From Lyngbya sp. CCAP 1446/10 (GTDB lineage: Bacteria > Cyanobacteriota > Cyanobacteriia > Cyanobacteriales > Microcoleaceae): a stretch of DNA of 64,000 nucleotides. Position numbers and translations under genes: made by a program. Positions 35,801 through 45,377 of the stretch are shown in pieces. The stretch covers positions 1 to 64,000 of the forward strand of contig NZ_JAIGNI010000033.1 in NCBI RefSeq assembly GCF_026130175.1, given 5' to 3'. Position 1 is the first letter of the stretch; every line of letters starts with the position of its first letter. The notes under the pieces are model-generated. The model did not search any database. It saw nothing but the letters and a program-made list of their open reading frames with translations, and was not told the origin of the DNA.

Positions 35801-37186
35801 ATGTCAAAATATGACTCCCATCTCAGATGCTCCTTTTGCGGTAAGTCCCAGGAGTACGTCCGCAAGTTAATAGCTGGGCCCGGCGTCTACATTTGCGATG
35901 AATGCGTGGAACTGTGCAATGAAATTTTAGAAGAAGAGTTCTTTGATTCCAGCAAAACACAAGTTGGTCAACAGATTCCCCAATCAGAGGTGCGAGAGTC
36001 TCAGGGACAAGGAACACGACGCCAGAGTCGATCGAACAAATCTAAAATTGTATTAGCCCAAATTCCCAAACCCACAGACATTAAACAGCATTTAGACAAC
36101 CACGTCATCGGCCAGCACTCAGCCAAAAAAGTCCTTTCTGTCGCAGTTTACAACCATTACAAGCGCTTAAGCGTAGACCAAGCCAAAGAGAGCGGCAAAT
36201 CTTCCCCCGACGGCGATGTCGAATTGCAAAAATCCAACATCCTGCTAGTCGGGCCGACTGGTTGCGGCAAAACCTTGTTAGCGCAAAGTTTGGCGCAAAT
36301 GCTGGAAGTGCCGTTTGCGGTAGCCGATGCGACGACGCTGACAGAAGCTGGATATGTGGGCGACGATGTAGAAAATATCTTGCTGCGGCTGTTGCAAATG
36401 TCGGATTTTGATGTCGAATCTGCACAGCGCGGGATTATTTATATTGATGAAATTGACAAGATTGCTCGCAAAAGTGAAAACACTTCGATCACCAGGGATG
36501 TATCGGGAGAAGGAGTGCAACAAGCGCTACTAAAAATGTTGGAAGGAACGGTAGTTAACGTGCCCCCGCAAGGTGGCCGCAAACATCCTTACCAAGATTT
36601 TATTCAAGTTGACACTAGCAAGATTTTATTTATTTGTGGCGGTGCTTTTGTCGGTTTGGAAAAAATAGTTGAACAGCGTTTGGGTAAAAAATCCTTGGGC
36701 TTTATTCAGCCAACAGAAACCGAAAGTAACTCAACTTTGCCGGCGAAGGATAAGCGGGCGGCTGATATTTTGCAGCAGGTACAACCGGACGATTTAGTTA
36801 AGTTTGGTTTGATTCCTGAGTTTGTCGGGCGGATTCCGGTGGTGACGGTGATTTCGCCGCTGGATGAGGCGGCTTTGATGCAGATTTTGACTGAGCCCCG
36901 AAATGCTCTGGTGAAGCAGTATCAGAAGCTGTTGAAGATGGATAGTGTGGAGTTGGAATTTGAGCCGGATGCGCTACGGGCGATCGCCCAGGAGGCCTAT
37001 CGGCGCAAAACCGGCGCGAGAGCTCTCCGCAGCATTTTAGAGGAGTTAATGCTCGATGTGATGTACGAATTGCCTTCCCGCAAGGATGTTGCTAACTGTA
37101 TGATTACCAAGGAAATGGTCGAGAAGCGATCGACTGCCGAATTGCTGTGGCATCCCGCATGGCACAAACAGCACGAAACAGCTTAG
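35801..37186 (+). CDS. clpX: ATP-dependent Clp protease ATP-binding subunit ClpX
   Basis: A 461-residue AAA+ unfoldase that selects substrates and threads them into ClpP. The N-terminal zinc-binding domain has C10, C13, C32 and C35 ([18 protein letters not shown]). The AAA+ module has Walker A GPTGCGKT (151-158), Walker [13 protein letters not shown] (D216/E217) and a sensor/arginine region (GKKSLGFIQ and onwards). The C-terminal small domain has [14 protein letters not shown]. It is longer than the E. coli protein (424) owing to a linker of about 40 residues between the zinc and AAA+ domains. clpP is not adjacent in the window. A palindromic segment follows the stop. Confidence 0.98.
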   Translation: MSKYDSHLRCSFCGKSQEYVRKLIAGPGVYICDECVELCNEILEEEFFDSSKTQVGQQIPQSEVRESQGQGTRRQSRSNKSKIVLAQIPKPTDIKQHLDNHVIGQHSAKKVLSVAVYNHYKRLSVDQAKESGKSSPDGDVELQKSNILLVGPTGCGKTLLAQSLAQMLEVPFAVADATTLTEAGYVGDDVENILLRLLQMSDFDVESAQRGIIYIDEIDKIARKSENTSITRDVSGEGVQQALLKMLEGTVVNVPPQGGRKHPYQDFIQVDTSKILFICGGAFVGLEKIVEQRLGKKSLGFIQPTETESNSTLPAKDKRAADILQQVQPDDLVKFGLIPEFVGRIPVVTVISPLDEAALMQILTEPRNALVKQYQKLLKMDSVELEFEPDALRAIAQEAYRRKTGARALRSILEELMLDVMYELPSRKDVANCMITKEMVEKRSTAELLWHPAWHKQHETA

Positions 37187-37193
37187 TTTGTAG

Positions 37194-37224
37194 TTTGTAG
37201 GGTGTGCGGCGCGCACCCTGCAAA
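37194..37224. terminator. Candidate terminator after clpX
   Basis: The stem TTTG.AGGGTG/CACCCT.CAAA with loop TGCGGCGCG lies 8 nt after the clpX stop. No T-tract follows, so it may instead be a dispersed GTAGGGTGCGC-type repeat. Confidence 0.4.
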
Positions 37225-37260
37225 CTTAGCAGATGTACCTTATGCCAGCTAAAAAAATAA

Positions 37261-37851
37261 ATGTCAGCAAATTTAACTAAAGCCAGTCAAAAATCGAGAT
37301 TGCTAGTATCCAGCTTGCTGCCGAGAATAGCAATTTACAGTGCAGTTGTCGCTGGCATCATATCATCACTTTACGACTTCAAACTCAATACATTCTCCTT
37401 TTCAATCGGTACGAAATCCTCATCAGAAGCCAAACAATATATTGCTAGGATCAATAAAGGACAGCAAGCTTACTATGCAAAAAACGGTCAATTTAGCAAT
37501 GATATTGCCAAATTGGGTTTGGGAATTAAAGAACACACCGATAACTATAATTACACAATCGTGTCATCAATGGGGCCGGTTCAAACCTTACAAACTCAAC
37601 GCAAACCAGCACAATTTGAAAGCGCGATCGCGATTGCCAAACCTAATGATATGAAAACCGGAAAATCCTATACAAGCGCAGTATTTGCTTTTAAACCAAA
37701 GTGGACAATTCAAATAATAACTATTGCGGGCGTTTGCGAAAGTAATAGTGTTAATCCAAGTTATGCAGTGATTTGGAATCCGCCAACTTTTGATGGCAAA
37801 GAAATTCGCTGCCAGCCCGGAACAACTATGCTGATTGGAGAATTAAGGTAA
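37261..37851 (+). CDS. Type IV pilin-like G/H family protein
   Basis: A 196-residue protein with one N-terminal hydrophobic helix (about 22-40, RIAIYSAVVAGIISSLYDF). A pilin-like module follows (SSEAKQYIARINKGQQAYYA, FSNDIAKLGLGI), then a C-terminal beta region with cysteines in GVCESNS and IRCQPGTT. The IARINKGQQAYYA block is typical of cyanobacterial pilin-like G/H proteins. A prepilin peptidase site (G/E at the helix start) is not obvious, so it may be a minor pseudopilin-like membrane protein rather than a processed pilin. It runs tail-to-tail with the kinase gene and overlaps it by 9 bp. Confidence 0.75.
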   Translation: MSANLTKASQKSRLLVSSLLPRIAIYSAVVAGIISSLYDFKLNTFSFSIGTKSSSEAKQYIARINKGQQAYYAKNGQFSNDIAKLGLGIKEHTDNYNYTIVSSMGPVQTLQTQRKPAQFESAIAIAKPNDMKTGKSYTSAVFAFKPKWTIQIITIAGVCESNSVNPSYAVIWNPPTFDGKEIRCQPGTTMLIGELR

Positions 37852-39114
37852 AACTTTGAAACTATTTTGTGCCACTTTTTGACCGTCTAAGTAAAATTGA
37901 AACTGCCAATAGCCTGGTTTGTCATCTTTGTTAAAATTGTACCAACACCAAGTATTTAATCGATCGCCCGTCGTTTTTAAATAAGCTCGACTCTCGGCTG
38001 CTATTTTTCCTTGAGAGTTGACAACTTTGCAAGAACCTTCATATTCTCCCTCTGGCAATTCAGTAGCACTTACCGCAAAATAAACTTTATTCTTTTGGTT
38101 CAGATACCAAACATCTCTAGTTATTGTCGATTCTAATTCGTTAGTTAACATCACTTGAGTTTGAGAATTCAATATTTTTTCATTTGGCTTTAATTTTGGT
38201 TTCACTGCTTGGGGTTCGGGAGATTTCCAGAACAACGGAATGAAAATAGCAGCAATTGCTGTTAATACTCCGACTGATATCAGTGCAAATTTTGATTTTT
38301 CACGCTGCTGAACTACCTCTAAAGGAATCAAAGCATTGAGGGCTGCATCTGCGGAAGCATAGCGGTGTTTAAAATTTGGTTCCACCATTTTTTGCAGCCA
38401 GTCAAGAAATTCTGGAGTTAACTGCGGTAAGCGATGTTTAAAATTAATCCGGCCCGTCTCATCCATCAAACTACCAACTTCGGTAGAATTAATGCCGATT
38501 AGCAAGCAAATTAGCGTGGCGCCGAGACTGTATAAATCCGATGCGACGGTTAGCTGGCGGTTGAACATTTGTTCGGGCGGCATAAAGCCCAAGGTGCCTT
38601 TGACAACGCTGCTGGCGGCCACTTCTCCCCCCCCGATTCTAGCAAATCCGAAATCGACAAGGCTGACATTTAGGCGATCGTCCACCAAGATATTTTCCGG
38701 CTTCAAATCTCTGTGGATAACTGGCGGCATCCGATTTTGCAGGTATTTGAGTATTTCTAACACAGAAATAGCAATTTGCTTGGTTTTTTGCGGTGTTTGC
38801 TGGCGCGAAGTAGCGAGGGAATTGGCATCTTTGTATTCCTGTACCATGCAGAAACCCGATGCAGTTTGGAAAGAATCTAAATAGCGGGGAATGTTGGGGT
38901 TATCGAGTGCACGCAAAATCTGAATTTCTTTTTCGTAAGCTTGATATTCCGCCCAATTAGCGCCAGTCTGGGCAAATTGAAATTGTTTGACAACAACGGA
39001 ACGTTTGGTATTAATTTCAGTAGCGAGATAGGTAACTCTACCGCCCGCGCGGTTGTGTCCGAGTTCGCGAGTTACTTGATAGCCGTAGTTGGAAAAGTCA
39101 GGAAAATCGTTCAT
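37843..39114 (-). CDS. Membrane-anchored Ser/Thr protein kinase
   Basis: A 423-residue Hanks-type kinase. The glycine loop region is NRAGGRVTYLA and the ATP-binding lysine is K43 (VVVKQFQF). The catalytic loop HRDLKPEN has D136 and the metal motif DFG has D154. The activation segment has VVKGTLGFMPPEQM. A TM helix lies at about 275-296. The extracytoplasmic domain of about 120 residues ends GYWQFQFYLDGQKVAQNSFK, which looks beta-rich. It is paralogous to the kinase upstream (39196-41169), with nearly parallel N-terminal sequences. The two are in the same orientation, separated by 81 bp that hold a palindromic repeat. The signal sensed by the outer domain is unknown. Confidence 0.93.
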   Translation of the reverse strand: MNDFPDFSNYGYQVTRELGHNRAGGRVTYLATEINTKRSVVVKQFQFAQTGANWAEYQAYEKEIQILRALDNPNIPRYLDSFQTASGFCMVQEYKDANSLATSRQQTPQKTKQIAISVLEILKYLQNRMPPVIHRDLKPENILVDDRLNVSLVDFGFARIGGGEVAASSVVKGTLGFMPPEQMFNRQLTVASDLYSLGATLICLLIGINSTEVGSLMDETGRINFKHRLPQLTPEFLDWLQKMVEPNFKHRYASADAALNALIPLEVVQQREKSKFALISVGVLTAIAAIFIPLFWKSPEPQAVKPKLKPNEKILNSQTQVMLTNELESTITRDVWYLNQKNKVYFAVSATELPEGEYEGSCKVVNSQGKIAAESRAYLKTTGDRLNTWCWYNFNKDDKPGYWQFQFYLDGQKVAQNSFKVLP

Positions 39115-39129
39115 AAATTAGTAAGGGTT

Positions 39130-39185
39130 GTAGTAAGGACTTCAGTCCTGAAAAAGCTTGTAGTAAGGACTGAAGTCCTTACTAC
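39130..39185. repeat. Short palindromic repeat, family 3 (copy 2)
   Basis: A perfect 19-bp inverted repeat, GTAGTAAGGACTTCAGTCC and its complement, occupies the gap between the two Ser/Thr kinase genes. It also includes a partial direct repeat of GTAGTAAGGACT. Confidence 0.8.
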
Positions 39186-39195
39186 GAAAAAGTTT

Positions 39196-41169
39196 TTACG
39201 GTTTGATTAAATTTGGTTGAGATTTGCGATACTTGGCAATAATTCTTTTTGGTTTAAAAACAATCAGGTCAATTAACGGAATTGCAGTGACGGCTAGAGA
39301 TGCCATTGTTGTTCCTCCAACAGCTATCATTTCCATTGGTTCCACCCATTCTAATTGAGTACCGACTTTTAAAAACAGTGGAAATGCTGCTCCCAAGCTA
39401 GTACAAAATCCGGCAGTAAGAAAGGCTATTTTGGCAGCATCTACTTTAAGAACTTTTCTGGTTGTCTGATCGGAAACTAGATTGTTAGCTATCGGATTGA
39501 CGATCGCGTAAGCCAAAGCGGATATCAACATCACGAATGCGAGCGGCACAATAACCAGCAACAATGACGGCCACGTCAAACCACACAATGAAACTAATAA
39601 AAACAGCAAAGCCACTGCCATAACATTCATTATATTGCCGACCAAAGCTCCCAGTAAAGTTAATGCTATAGGAACAACCACTCTAATAATAAACTGATTT
39701 ATATTACTGTTATAGAGTAAAGGATTAGTAGCCGTTAAGAAGTCCATAAATATAACCGATAATAGAGCTACAATTGCCCCTACAAATAACGCTCCGAACC
39801 AATTAGACTTGTATTTGTTGAATTTGGTCGTGCTTGTGATTTCAGCAACTAAAAATCCCAATAATACACTCATAAAAATGGTAACAACAATATAATTCTC
39901 GGTATTTTTGTCGTCAAAAAAGTTGGGGATTGCAATCTGGTGCAGCCTAAAACCTGCAAAAATAAAACTGCACATAAAAGCCAGCCAGGCCGACAAAGCG
40001 TTAGTTTTTTGAGGTACTGGCAGGGCAGATGTGGTGACTTGTAATTCTATTGTATGAGTTTCAGGCTCAGAATTGGCGCGCAATATAATTTGGCGTTTGT
40101 AAGTTTTACTTGCCAGCAATTGGCTCGTATCGACTGCGATTTTGCACTGAATATTATTGCTGTCAAATGCCTCCGGTTCAAAAGATATCCAAGAGTGGTC
40201 GTAAGGCGTGTGCGGCCGGTCGTTCGGATGCGGAGCGACTTCCCATCGCCCTGAAAGTATTGTATCGGGAATTGGGTTGCTAATTTCGATGGTTTGTGTT
40301 ATTGTTTCTCCATATTCTGTAGCGGCAAATTCCAGCATATCGCGATTACTTCTCACTTTCGGCAAGCTGCTAACATCCAGAGATTCCAGAACAGCCAAAG
40401 CATCAGCAGCCGACTTGTATCTATCTTGAATTCTCGGCGCTACCATCCTGTCCAGCCAATTCATCCAACCCTGCTGCAACGGCGGTACTAAATGCCGGAA
40501 ATGAATGCTATAATTATCATCAATCAAGTTGCCGACATCCACAGATTTGGTACCAGTCAACAAGCAAATCAGCGTCGCGCCCAAGCCGTAAAGGTCGGAT
40601 GCTTGTGTTAATTCCCGGTTAAACATTTGCTCTGGTGGCATGAATCCCATTGTGCCTTTGACAACGCTGCTGGCGGCGATGTTTCCGCCTCCTAAGCGGG
40701 CAAAACCGAAGTCTACTAAGTAAACGTTTAACTCGTCATCGATTAACAAGTTTTCCGGTTTGATGTCCCGGTGAATTACGGGCGGTTTCTGGGATTGCAG
40801 GTAAACTAAAATTTCTAAAGTGGCGATCGCAATTTGTTTAATATCCGGCGGCGAGAAAGTCCGGGCGATCGCACATTCGGCATTTTTGTATTCCTGCACC
40901 ATACAAAATCCGCTGTCAGTCCCGAAAGCATCGAGATAGCGGGGAATTCCAGGGTGTGAGAGCTTTTTGAGCACTTTGATTTCTTGTTCGTAAGCATCGT
41001 ATTCTGTCCAGCTAGCACCTAATTGCGCGAATTGAAATTGCTTGATGACAACGGACTTATTTGTGTTAACTTTTGTGGCGAGATAGGTGACGCGGCCGCC
41101 CAAACTGTTGTATCCGAGTTCGCGGGTTATTTGATAGCCGTGGGTGGAAAAGTCGGGAAAAGTGTTCAT
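39196..41169 (-). CDS. Ser/Thr protein kinase with polytopic membrane C-terminus
   Basis: A 657-residue protein. The N-terminal Hanks kinase domain (about 10-270) has K43 (VVIKQFQF), HRDIKPEN, DFG and VVKGTMGFMPPEQM, and closely resembles the neighbouring kinase. Residues about 280-385 form a beta-rich, Ig-like region (ITQTIEISNPIPDT, HDWIS-like repeats, THTIELQVT). The C-terminal part has about six hydrophobic helices (for example WLAFMCSFIFAGF, IVVTIFMSVLLGFLVAEI, ALTLLGALVGNIMNVMAVAL). The membrane-domain arrangement is not one I can name. The cobalamin riboswitch lies upstream on the other strand and is divergent from this gene. A palindrome lies just before its start. Confidence 0.93.
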   Translation of the reverse strand: MNTFPDFSTHGYQITRELGYNSLGGRVTYLATKVNTNKSVVIKQFQFAQLGASWTEYDAYEQEIKVLKKLSHPGIPRYLDAFGTDSGFCMVQEYKNAECAIARTFSPPDIKQIAIATLEILVYLQSQKPPVIHRDIKPENLLIDDELNVYLVDFGFARLGGGNIAASSVVKGTMGFMPPEQMFNRELTQASDLYGLGATLICLLTGTKSVDVGNLIDDNYSIHFRHLVPPLQQGWMNWLDRMVAPRIQDRYKSAADALAVLESLDVSSLPKVRSNRDMLEFAATEYGETITQTIEISNPIPDTILSGRWEVAPHPNDRPHTPYDHSWISFEPEAFDSNNIQCKIAVDTSQLLASKTYKRQIILRANSEPETHTIELQVTTSALPVPQKTNALSAWLAFMCSFIFAGFRLHQIAIPNFFDDKNTENYIVVTIFMSVLLGFLVAEITSTTKFNKYKSNWFGALFVGAIVALLSVIFMDFLTATNPLLYNSNINQFIIRVVVPIALTLLGALVGNIMNVMAVALLFLLVSLCGLTWPSLLLVIVPLAFVMLISALAYAIVNPIANNLVSDQTTRKVLKVDAAKIAFLTAGFCTSLGAAFPLFLKVGTQLEWVEPMEMIAVGGTTMASLAVTAIPLIDLIVFKPKRIIAKYRKSQPNLIKP

Positions 41170-41179
41170 AAGGTTTGAT

Positions 41180-41239
41180 CGTTCGGACTTCAGTCCTTCA
41201 GCCGTTATTTAAGAAGGACTAAAGTCCTTACTACGAACG
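41180..41239. repeat. Short palindromic repeat, family 3 (copy 3)
   Basis: The ends are CGTTCG and CGAACG, with GGACTTCAGTCCTT and AAGGACTAAAGTCCTTACTA inside. It lies just upstream of the Ser/Thr kinase start. The rest of the 41170-41328 gap is AT-rich. Confidence 0.7.
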
Positions 41240-41328
41240 GGGTTTATGTGGGTAGATATTAAAAAGCGCTGTTACCAAGATAACTTTTTTGGAAAAAGGC
41301 GGCAAGTGTGGTAGGATTTGAATTCGCG

Positions 41329-41446
<118 letters not shown>

Positions 41447-41482
41447 ATCTAACTCACTTTTAAACGCATCTGCGAGGTATGG

Positions 41483-41893
41483 ATGATGAATGGAACTAAC
41501 ACGGCTGTACGCACAAAACACTGTCTTTTAGTTTGTACTGCTTGCGCTAGTGTTTGGAAAGATGGCAAGCGCGAAGGTAAAAGTGGCGGCCAACAATTCA
41601 TGGAAGATTTATCGAAACTCGCTAAAGATTGGAAGTTTTCAGATGAATTTGATATTCGGGAAGTTGAGTGTATGAGTGCTTGCAGTCATGCTTGTGCCGT
41701 GTCTTTTGCTGCTGCTGGAAAGTATACTTATTTGTTTGGTGATTTGCCTGCCAATGAGCCGGAAAGCGTCGAGGCTGTGCTTGAATGTGCGAGTCAATAT
41801 TATGCTAAGCCGGATGGTTTATTGCCTTGGTCTGAGCGTCCTCAAGCTTTGAAAAAAGGTGTTTTGGCGAAGATTCCACCGCTGGGAAATTAG
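41483..41893 (+). CDS. DUF1636 family metal-binding protein (thioredoxin-like ferredoxin type)
   Basis: A 136-residue protein with two cysteine clusters, CLLVCTACASVW and VECMSACSHACAV, the pattern of thioredoxin-fold [2Fe-2S] proteins grouped as DUF1636. A well-supported function is not known. The family recurs near cobalamin or cobalt genes. Its control by the riboswitch 36 bp upstream ties it here to B12 or cobalt metabolism. Two in-frame ATGs (41483 and 41486) are possible starts. No other gene follows in the same orientation, so it is a single-gene regulon member. Confidence 0.88.
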   Translation: MMNGTNTAVRTKHCLLVCTACASVWKDGKREGKSGGQQFMEDLSKLAKDWKFSDEFDIREVECMSACSHACAVSFAAAGKYTYLFGDLPANEPESVEAVLECASQYYAKPDGLLPWSERPQALKKGVLAKIPPLGN

Positions 41894-41910
41894 AGATAAG
41901 GAACGAAAAT

Positions 41911-42029
41911 TTGGCGTTGCTGAACTTGAGTATGAATTGACTTTTTTTACCATTGAGTAAAACATAGACTTTTTGGGTCGTTGAGGTTTTGGGTAGAACT
42001 TAATTCATACCGTCAATCAGCAACGCCAA
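41911..42029. repeat. MITE-like inverted repeat, family 2 (copy 2)
   Basis: 119 bp with perfect 13-bp termini TTGGCGTTGCTGA/TCAGCAACGCCAA and an inner GTATGAATT/AATTCATAC pair. It is AT-rich and non-coding, and resembles copy 1 at 5109-5220. It is probably mobilised in trans by an unidentified transposase. Confidence 0.75.
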
Positions 42030-42051
42030 GTCCTCACTAAGAACCTGCTGT

Positions 42052-42612
42052 TTATGCTTGCATTCTCAGCCAGCTAAACACTTGTTCGGCGGTGATTTTT
42101 AGGGGAATCATTTCGGGCACGGGAACGACATCGCTACCTTCGCAGAATTGCGGTTGTTGATTGGGTAAAAATACTAAAATTGATCGATCGCCTGGATCGA
42201 CTAGCCATCCCAACTGACAATTATGTTGCAGACAGTGAATAATTTTTTTAGTTACGCGATTTGAGCTTTGTTGTGGCGACAGGATTTCGATCGCCCAATA
42301 GGGTGCAATTAGCACATCATCCAACGGTTCGCCGTTCTCATCAAATTGAATCTGTTCCCACAATAGTACCGCAACATCGGGAACAATCGATCGCCCGCCA
42401 AACGTACACCGCAACTCAGGAAAAGCATAAGCTATCTTGGGAGTTTCAGTCACACAATTAATTTCGTTGCAGCTTCTTAATTGCAATAGGCTGTGCTTTG
42501 TTTTCGGCATAGGTTTTTGGATGATCTCGCCTTCAATGTATTCGCTGGCTGGTTTCGTTTCTGGCCGTTTCAGAAATTCTTCAAGGGTAATGCGCTCAAT
42601 TGCGATCGTCAT
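42052..42612 (-). CDS. Uma2 family (DUF820) putative endonuclease
   Basis: A 186-residue protein of the Uma2/DUF820 family, very expanded in cyanobacteria. It has a PD-(D/E)XK-like core: TLEEFLKRPETKPASEYIEG, the acidic SIVPDVAVL and the catalytic-like WAIEILSPQQSS. The family is suspected to be nuclease-like and mobile-element-associated, but its cellular role is not known. The start is ATG at 42612, preceded by TTGAGGAA. The open frame 5 codons further upstream lacks a better site. It sits next to a MITE-like repeat. Confidence 0.88.
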   Translation of the reverse strand: MTIAIERITLEEFLKRPETKPASEYIEGEIIQKPMPKTKHSLLQLRSCNEINCVTETPKIAYAFPELRCTFGGRSIVPDVAVLLWEQIQFDENGEPLDDVLIAPYWAIEILSPQQSSNRVTKKIIHCLQHNCQLGWLVDPGDRSILVFLPNQQPQFCEGSDVVPVPEMIPLKITAEQVFSWLRMQA

Positions 42613-42690
42613 AAATAAATTCCTCAATGCTACCGATCTTCATTGTAAGACAAAAAATATTTATCTTGTATAAAAGTGCTGTTGAATCGC

Positions 42691-43671
42691 CTAATTTTGC
42701 AGAACAATCTGCTGTTTAAATTCAAATAAATTAGGACTTTTAGGATCGTAAGTAGCGCGCAACCAATGCACGTTGGGAGAACCAAAAGTTTCAACTCTAG
42801 TAAAGTTTTTCAGTCTCGGAAGTTGAGTTTCATCGGTAAAACGGGGTAAAGGTTTATCGATGCGGAAGTAGTGAGTATCGCCGTGCACGAATACGACTTG
42901 TCCCGGAAAACTGCGGGTTTCTGTTTCCAGAGTTGTGATAAAATCGTTGTAGCCAGTTATTCTTTTGTCGGTTCGATCGAGTTCAAAGCCCGGATTTGCC
43001 TGAGCAACTAACATAATTCCTTTGCTGTTGCTGCGTTTGGCTAAGGTAAAACATTCTTTGATCCAGGCTAAATTAGCTGAATTGCGATCGGCATATTCTT
43101 GATCTTGTTCAGGTTTGCGACCAAAATTGTTGTTACTTCCCGGCATATTTATCGCAAAAAATACCATCCCATTATAAGTCCAGCGGACATTTTCACGGTA
43201 TTTAGCAAACTGTGGGTTTTCGCTTTGACGGGTGAGAGTCAAGGTGCGCTTTCCCAAACTTTGAGTACCTTTGTTGAAGATTTCCCGCAGTTTAGCGAGT
43301 CTTTCTATGGGATTATTGTAACTGCTGTTATTTGAACGGTGACAGTCAGTCCATTCGTTATCGCCATAGACGAGAATAAACGGCATTTCAAATTTGTTAA
43401 ATAACTGCTGGCGACTGACAAAAGTTGCATCATCGCACACACTAGAAGCGTTTTTGATATCGCCGTCGTGGACGACAAATGCTGCGGGCGATCGATTGAT
43501 TTCTGCAATCAAATTCGGAAATTTTGCTTCTTGTTCTGCACTGTAGGGCAAGTCGCCAATTAAGGCAAATTCAAAAGGTTTATCGCCAGAATTTTGAGCG
43601 TAAGTTAAAATACTAAAAGTGGTAATTGAGATAAAAATAAAAAAGGCAATAATTAGATATTTTTTAGTCAT
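42691..43671 (-). CDS. Secreted metallophosphoesterase-fold protein
   Basis: A 326-residue protein with an N-terminal signal peptide (KKYLIIAFFIFISITTFSILTYA). The calcineurin-like metal sites follow: IGDLPYS, VHDGDIKNAS, VYGDNEWTDC and VHGDTHYF. This matches a metal-dependent phosphatase or nuclease active in the periplasm. The substrate is not apparent. It is divergently oriented to the capA-like gene (63 bp apart), so the two may share a control region. Confidence 0.83.
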   Translation of the reverse strand: MTKKYLIIAFFIFISITTFSILTYAQNSGDKPFEFALIGDLPYSAEQEAKFPNLIAEINRSPAAFVVHDGDIKNASSVCDDATFVSRQQLFNKFEMPFILVYGDNEWTDCHRSNNSSYNNPIERLAKLREIFNKGTQSLGKRTLTLTRQSENPQFAKYRENVRWTYNGMVFFAINMPGSNNNFGRKPEQDQEYADRNSANLAWIKECFTLAKRSNSKGIMLVAQANPGFELDRTDKRITGYNDFITTLETETRSFPGQVVFVHGDTHYFRIDKPLPRFTDETQLPRLKNFTRVETFGSPNVHWLRATYDPKSPNLFEFKQQIVLQN

Positions 43672-43734
43672 TTATTTCGCGAAAACTAATTTAGTTATGA
43701 TACCATAGATGCCGATAAATCACTATTAAAAGTT

Positions 43735-44949
43735 ATGGATTTTCGTCGGTTGCTTTCGGTAATTGCTGTGCTTTCGATCGCAAGCTGCGACATCCAAACG
43801 CCAAAACCCAATATACAGCGCGAAAGTCGTAGCTTGCGGGGCGGGATGCCATCGCCCATTGCAGCCACTATACGCGCAAAACCCAAGTCTGAAATCAAAG
43901 AAGCACAACTGATTGCTGTGGGCGATATCATGATGCACAGTACGCAAACGCGATCGGGCTACGACGCAAAAAAGCAAACATACAATTTTGATAATTTCTT
44001 CGCACCAGTTAAAAGCATCCTGTCAAAAGGCGATTGGGTAACGGGAAATCTCGAAACACCCTTAGCGGGCAAAGATGCGGGCGGATATACGGGATATCCG
44101 CTATTTAACGCACCGGCTCAATTACTGGATGCGGCTAAAAAAGCTGGATTTAATATCTTGACAACTGCCAACAATCATGCTTTGGATCGGGGAGAAACAG
44201 GAGTAATTAAGACGATCGCGAATTTGGGCGATCGCAAAATAGCGTCCACAGGGACAGCCAAATCGAAAGCAGCGGGCGATACGACTTTAATCATCACCAA
44301 AAACAAGATTTCACTTGCGATGTTAGCCTACAGCTACGGCACTAACGGCATCCCGATACCCAAAGGCAAAGATTACCTGGTTTCGCTAATTGACGAAAAA
44401 CAGATAGTCAAAGACATCGCCAAAGCCAGAAAAAAAGGAGCAGATATAATTGCAATTTCCCTACATTTTGGCGACGAATATCAGCGACAGCCAAACCCCC
44501 AACAAAAACAATTAGTTGAAAATTTATTAAAAGCCGGTGCAGACATCATTCTCGGCAGTCATCCCCACGTCGTGCAGCCTTACAAAATCTTTAAATTCCC
44601 CGGAAAAAACGGGAAAACAAGAAAAGCCGTAGCAATTTATTCAATGGGAAACTTCATCTCCGGTCAGACTCAAGATCATACAGACTTAGGCGTAATTTTG
44701 CAAATCAATATTCGCAAGAAATTTCCCGAAAAAACTACAGAAATTACTAGCATCAAAGCAATTCCAACTTGGGTACACCGCTATACTCTGAACAATAAAT
44801 CTAACTATCGCATTCTGCCATTAGAAACAACTGTCACCCAGAAAAAAGATGCGCTGCTAACAACTTCGCAGTATCCAGTTTTAAAAGCATATTTACAAGA
44901 GATGAAAAATCATCTTAATTCTTTGAATAGTCAGAAAAAATCAAAGTAA
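43735..44949 (+). CDS. CapA family lipoprotein (poly-gamma-glutamate-capsule-type metallophosphoesterase fold)
   Basis: A 404-residue protein with a lipobox LSIASC (C18), so probably lipid-anchored. It has a PGA_cap domain: LIAVGDIMMHS, GNLETPLAGKD, TTANNHALDRGETGV, SLHFGDEYQRQP and GSHPHVVQPYK. CapA-like proteins were linked to capsule gamma-polyglutamate export, but many members are surface phosphoesterases of unknown substrate. It shares an intergenic region with the secreted phosphoesterase gene. Nothing here indicates a polyglutamate synthase operon, so I do not assign capA. Confidence 0.9.
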   Translation: MDFRRLLSVIAVLSIASCDIQTPKPNIQRESRSLRGGMPSPIAATIRAKPKSEIKEAQLIAVGDIMMHSTQTRSGYDAKKQTYNFDNFFAPVKSILSKGDWVTGNLETPLAGKDAGGYTGYPLFNAPAQLLDAAKKAGFNILTTANNHALDRGETGVIKTIANLGDRKIASTGTAKSKAAGDTTLIITKNKISLAMLAYSYGTNGIPIPKGKDYLVSLIDEKQIVKDIAKARKKGADIIAISLHFGDEYQRQPNPQQKQLVENLLKAGADIILGSHPHVVQPYKIFKFPGKNGKTRKAVAIYSMGNFISGQTQDHTDLGVILQINIRKKFPEKTTEITSIKAIPTWVHRYTLNNKSNYRILPLETTVTQKKDALLTTSQYPVLKAYLQEMKNHLNSLNSQKKSK

Positions 44950-45377
44950 TTTGGCATTTAGAATTGGTGATTGGAATTGAAGGCATAGCCGAGAGATTTA
45001 TATTCCCAGGCAGTACCCATTGGTAAGGTAATAACTTCAGCTAGGGAAGCATTTTTCAATCAGGAATTATGCTCAGAATTTACTCAAATTTTGGGTAGAA
45101 AACTTAGATTTTGGCGATCGAACAATCATGCCGAATTGTCAGCAAATAAATTTACCCAAACTTGGATATCCTTTCCAATAAGTGCGAAATGGACAGCAGA
45201 ATAGCGCGTCATATCAACTCCGCTAGCATCGGAATTGTACAATCGAACCAACAGTCAATACTCAACTATCATTCAGTTTGTTGACTGACAGTTAACAGTC
45301 AACAGTCAACAGTCAACAATAATTCCGGTGCAACCGGAATTTATATCAATTGACCCCCTGGTAAGCTTTAGAAGCAA
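44950..45377. other. Intergenic with STRR
   Basis: No gene is supported in this gap. An ACAGTCA heptamer array lies at about 45286-45319. The remainder is AT-rich, with no convincing promoter. Confidence 0.45.
45286..45319. repeat. STRR array (ACAGTCA)
   Basis: Four to five units of ACAGTCA/AACAGTC, about 59 bp beyond the 3' end of the minus-strand monooxygenase gene. Confidence 0.8.
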
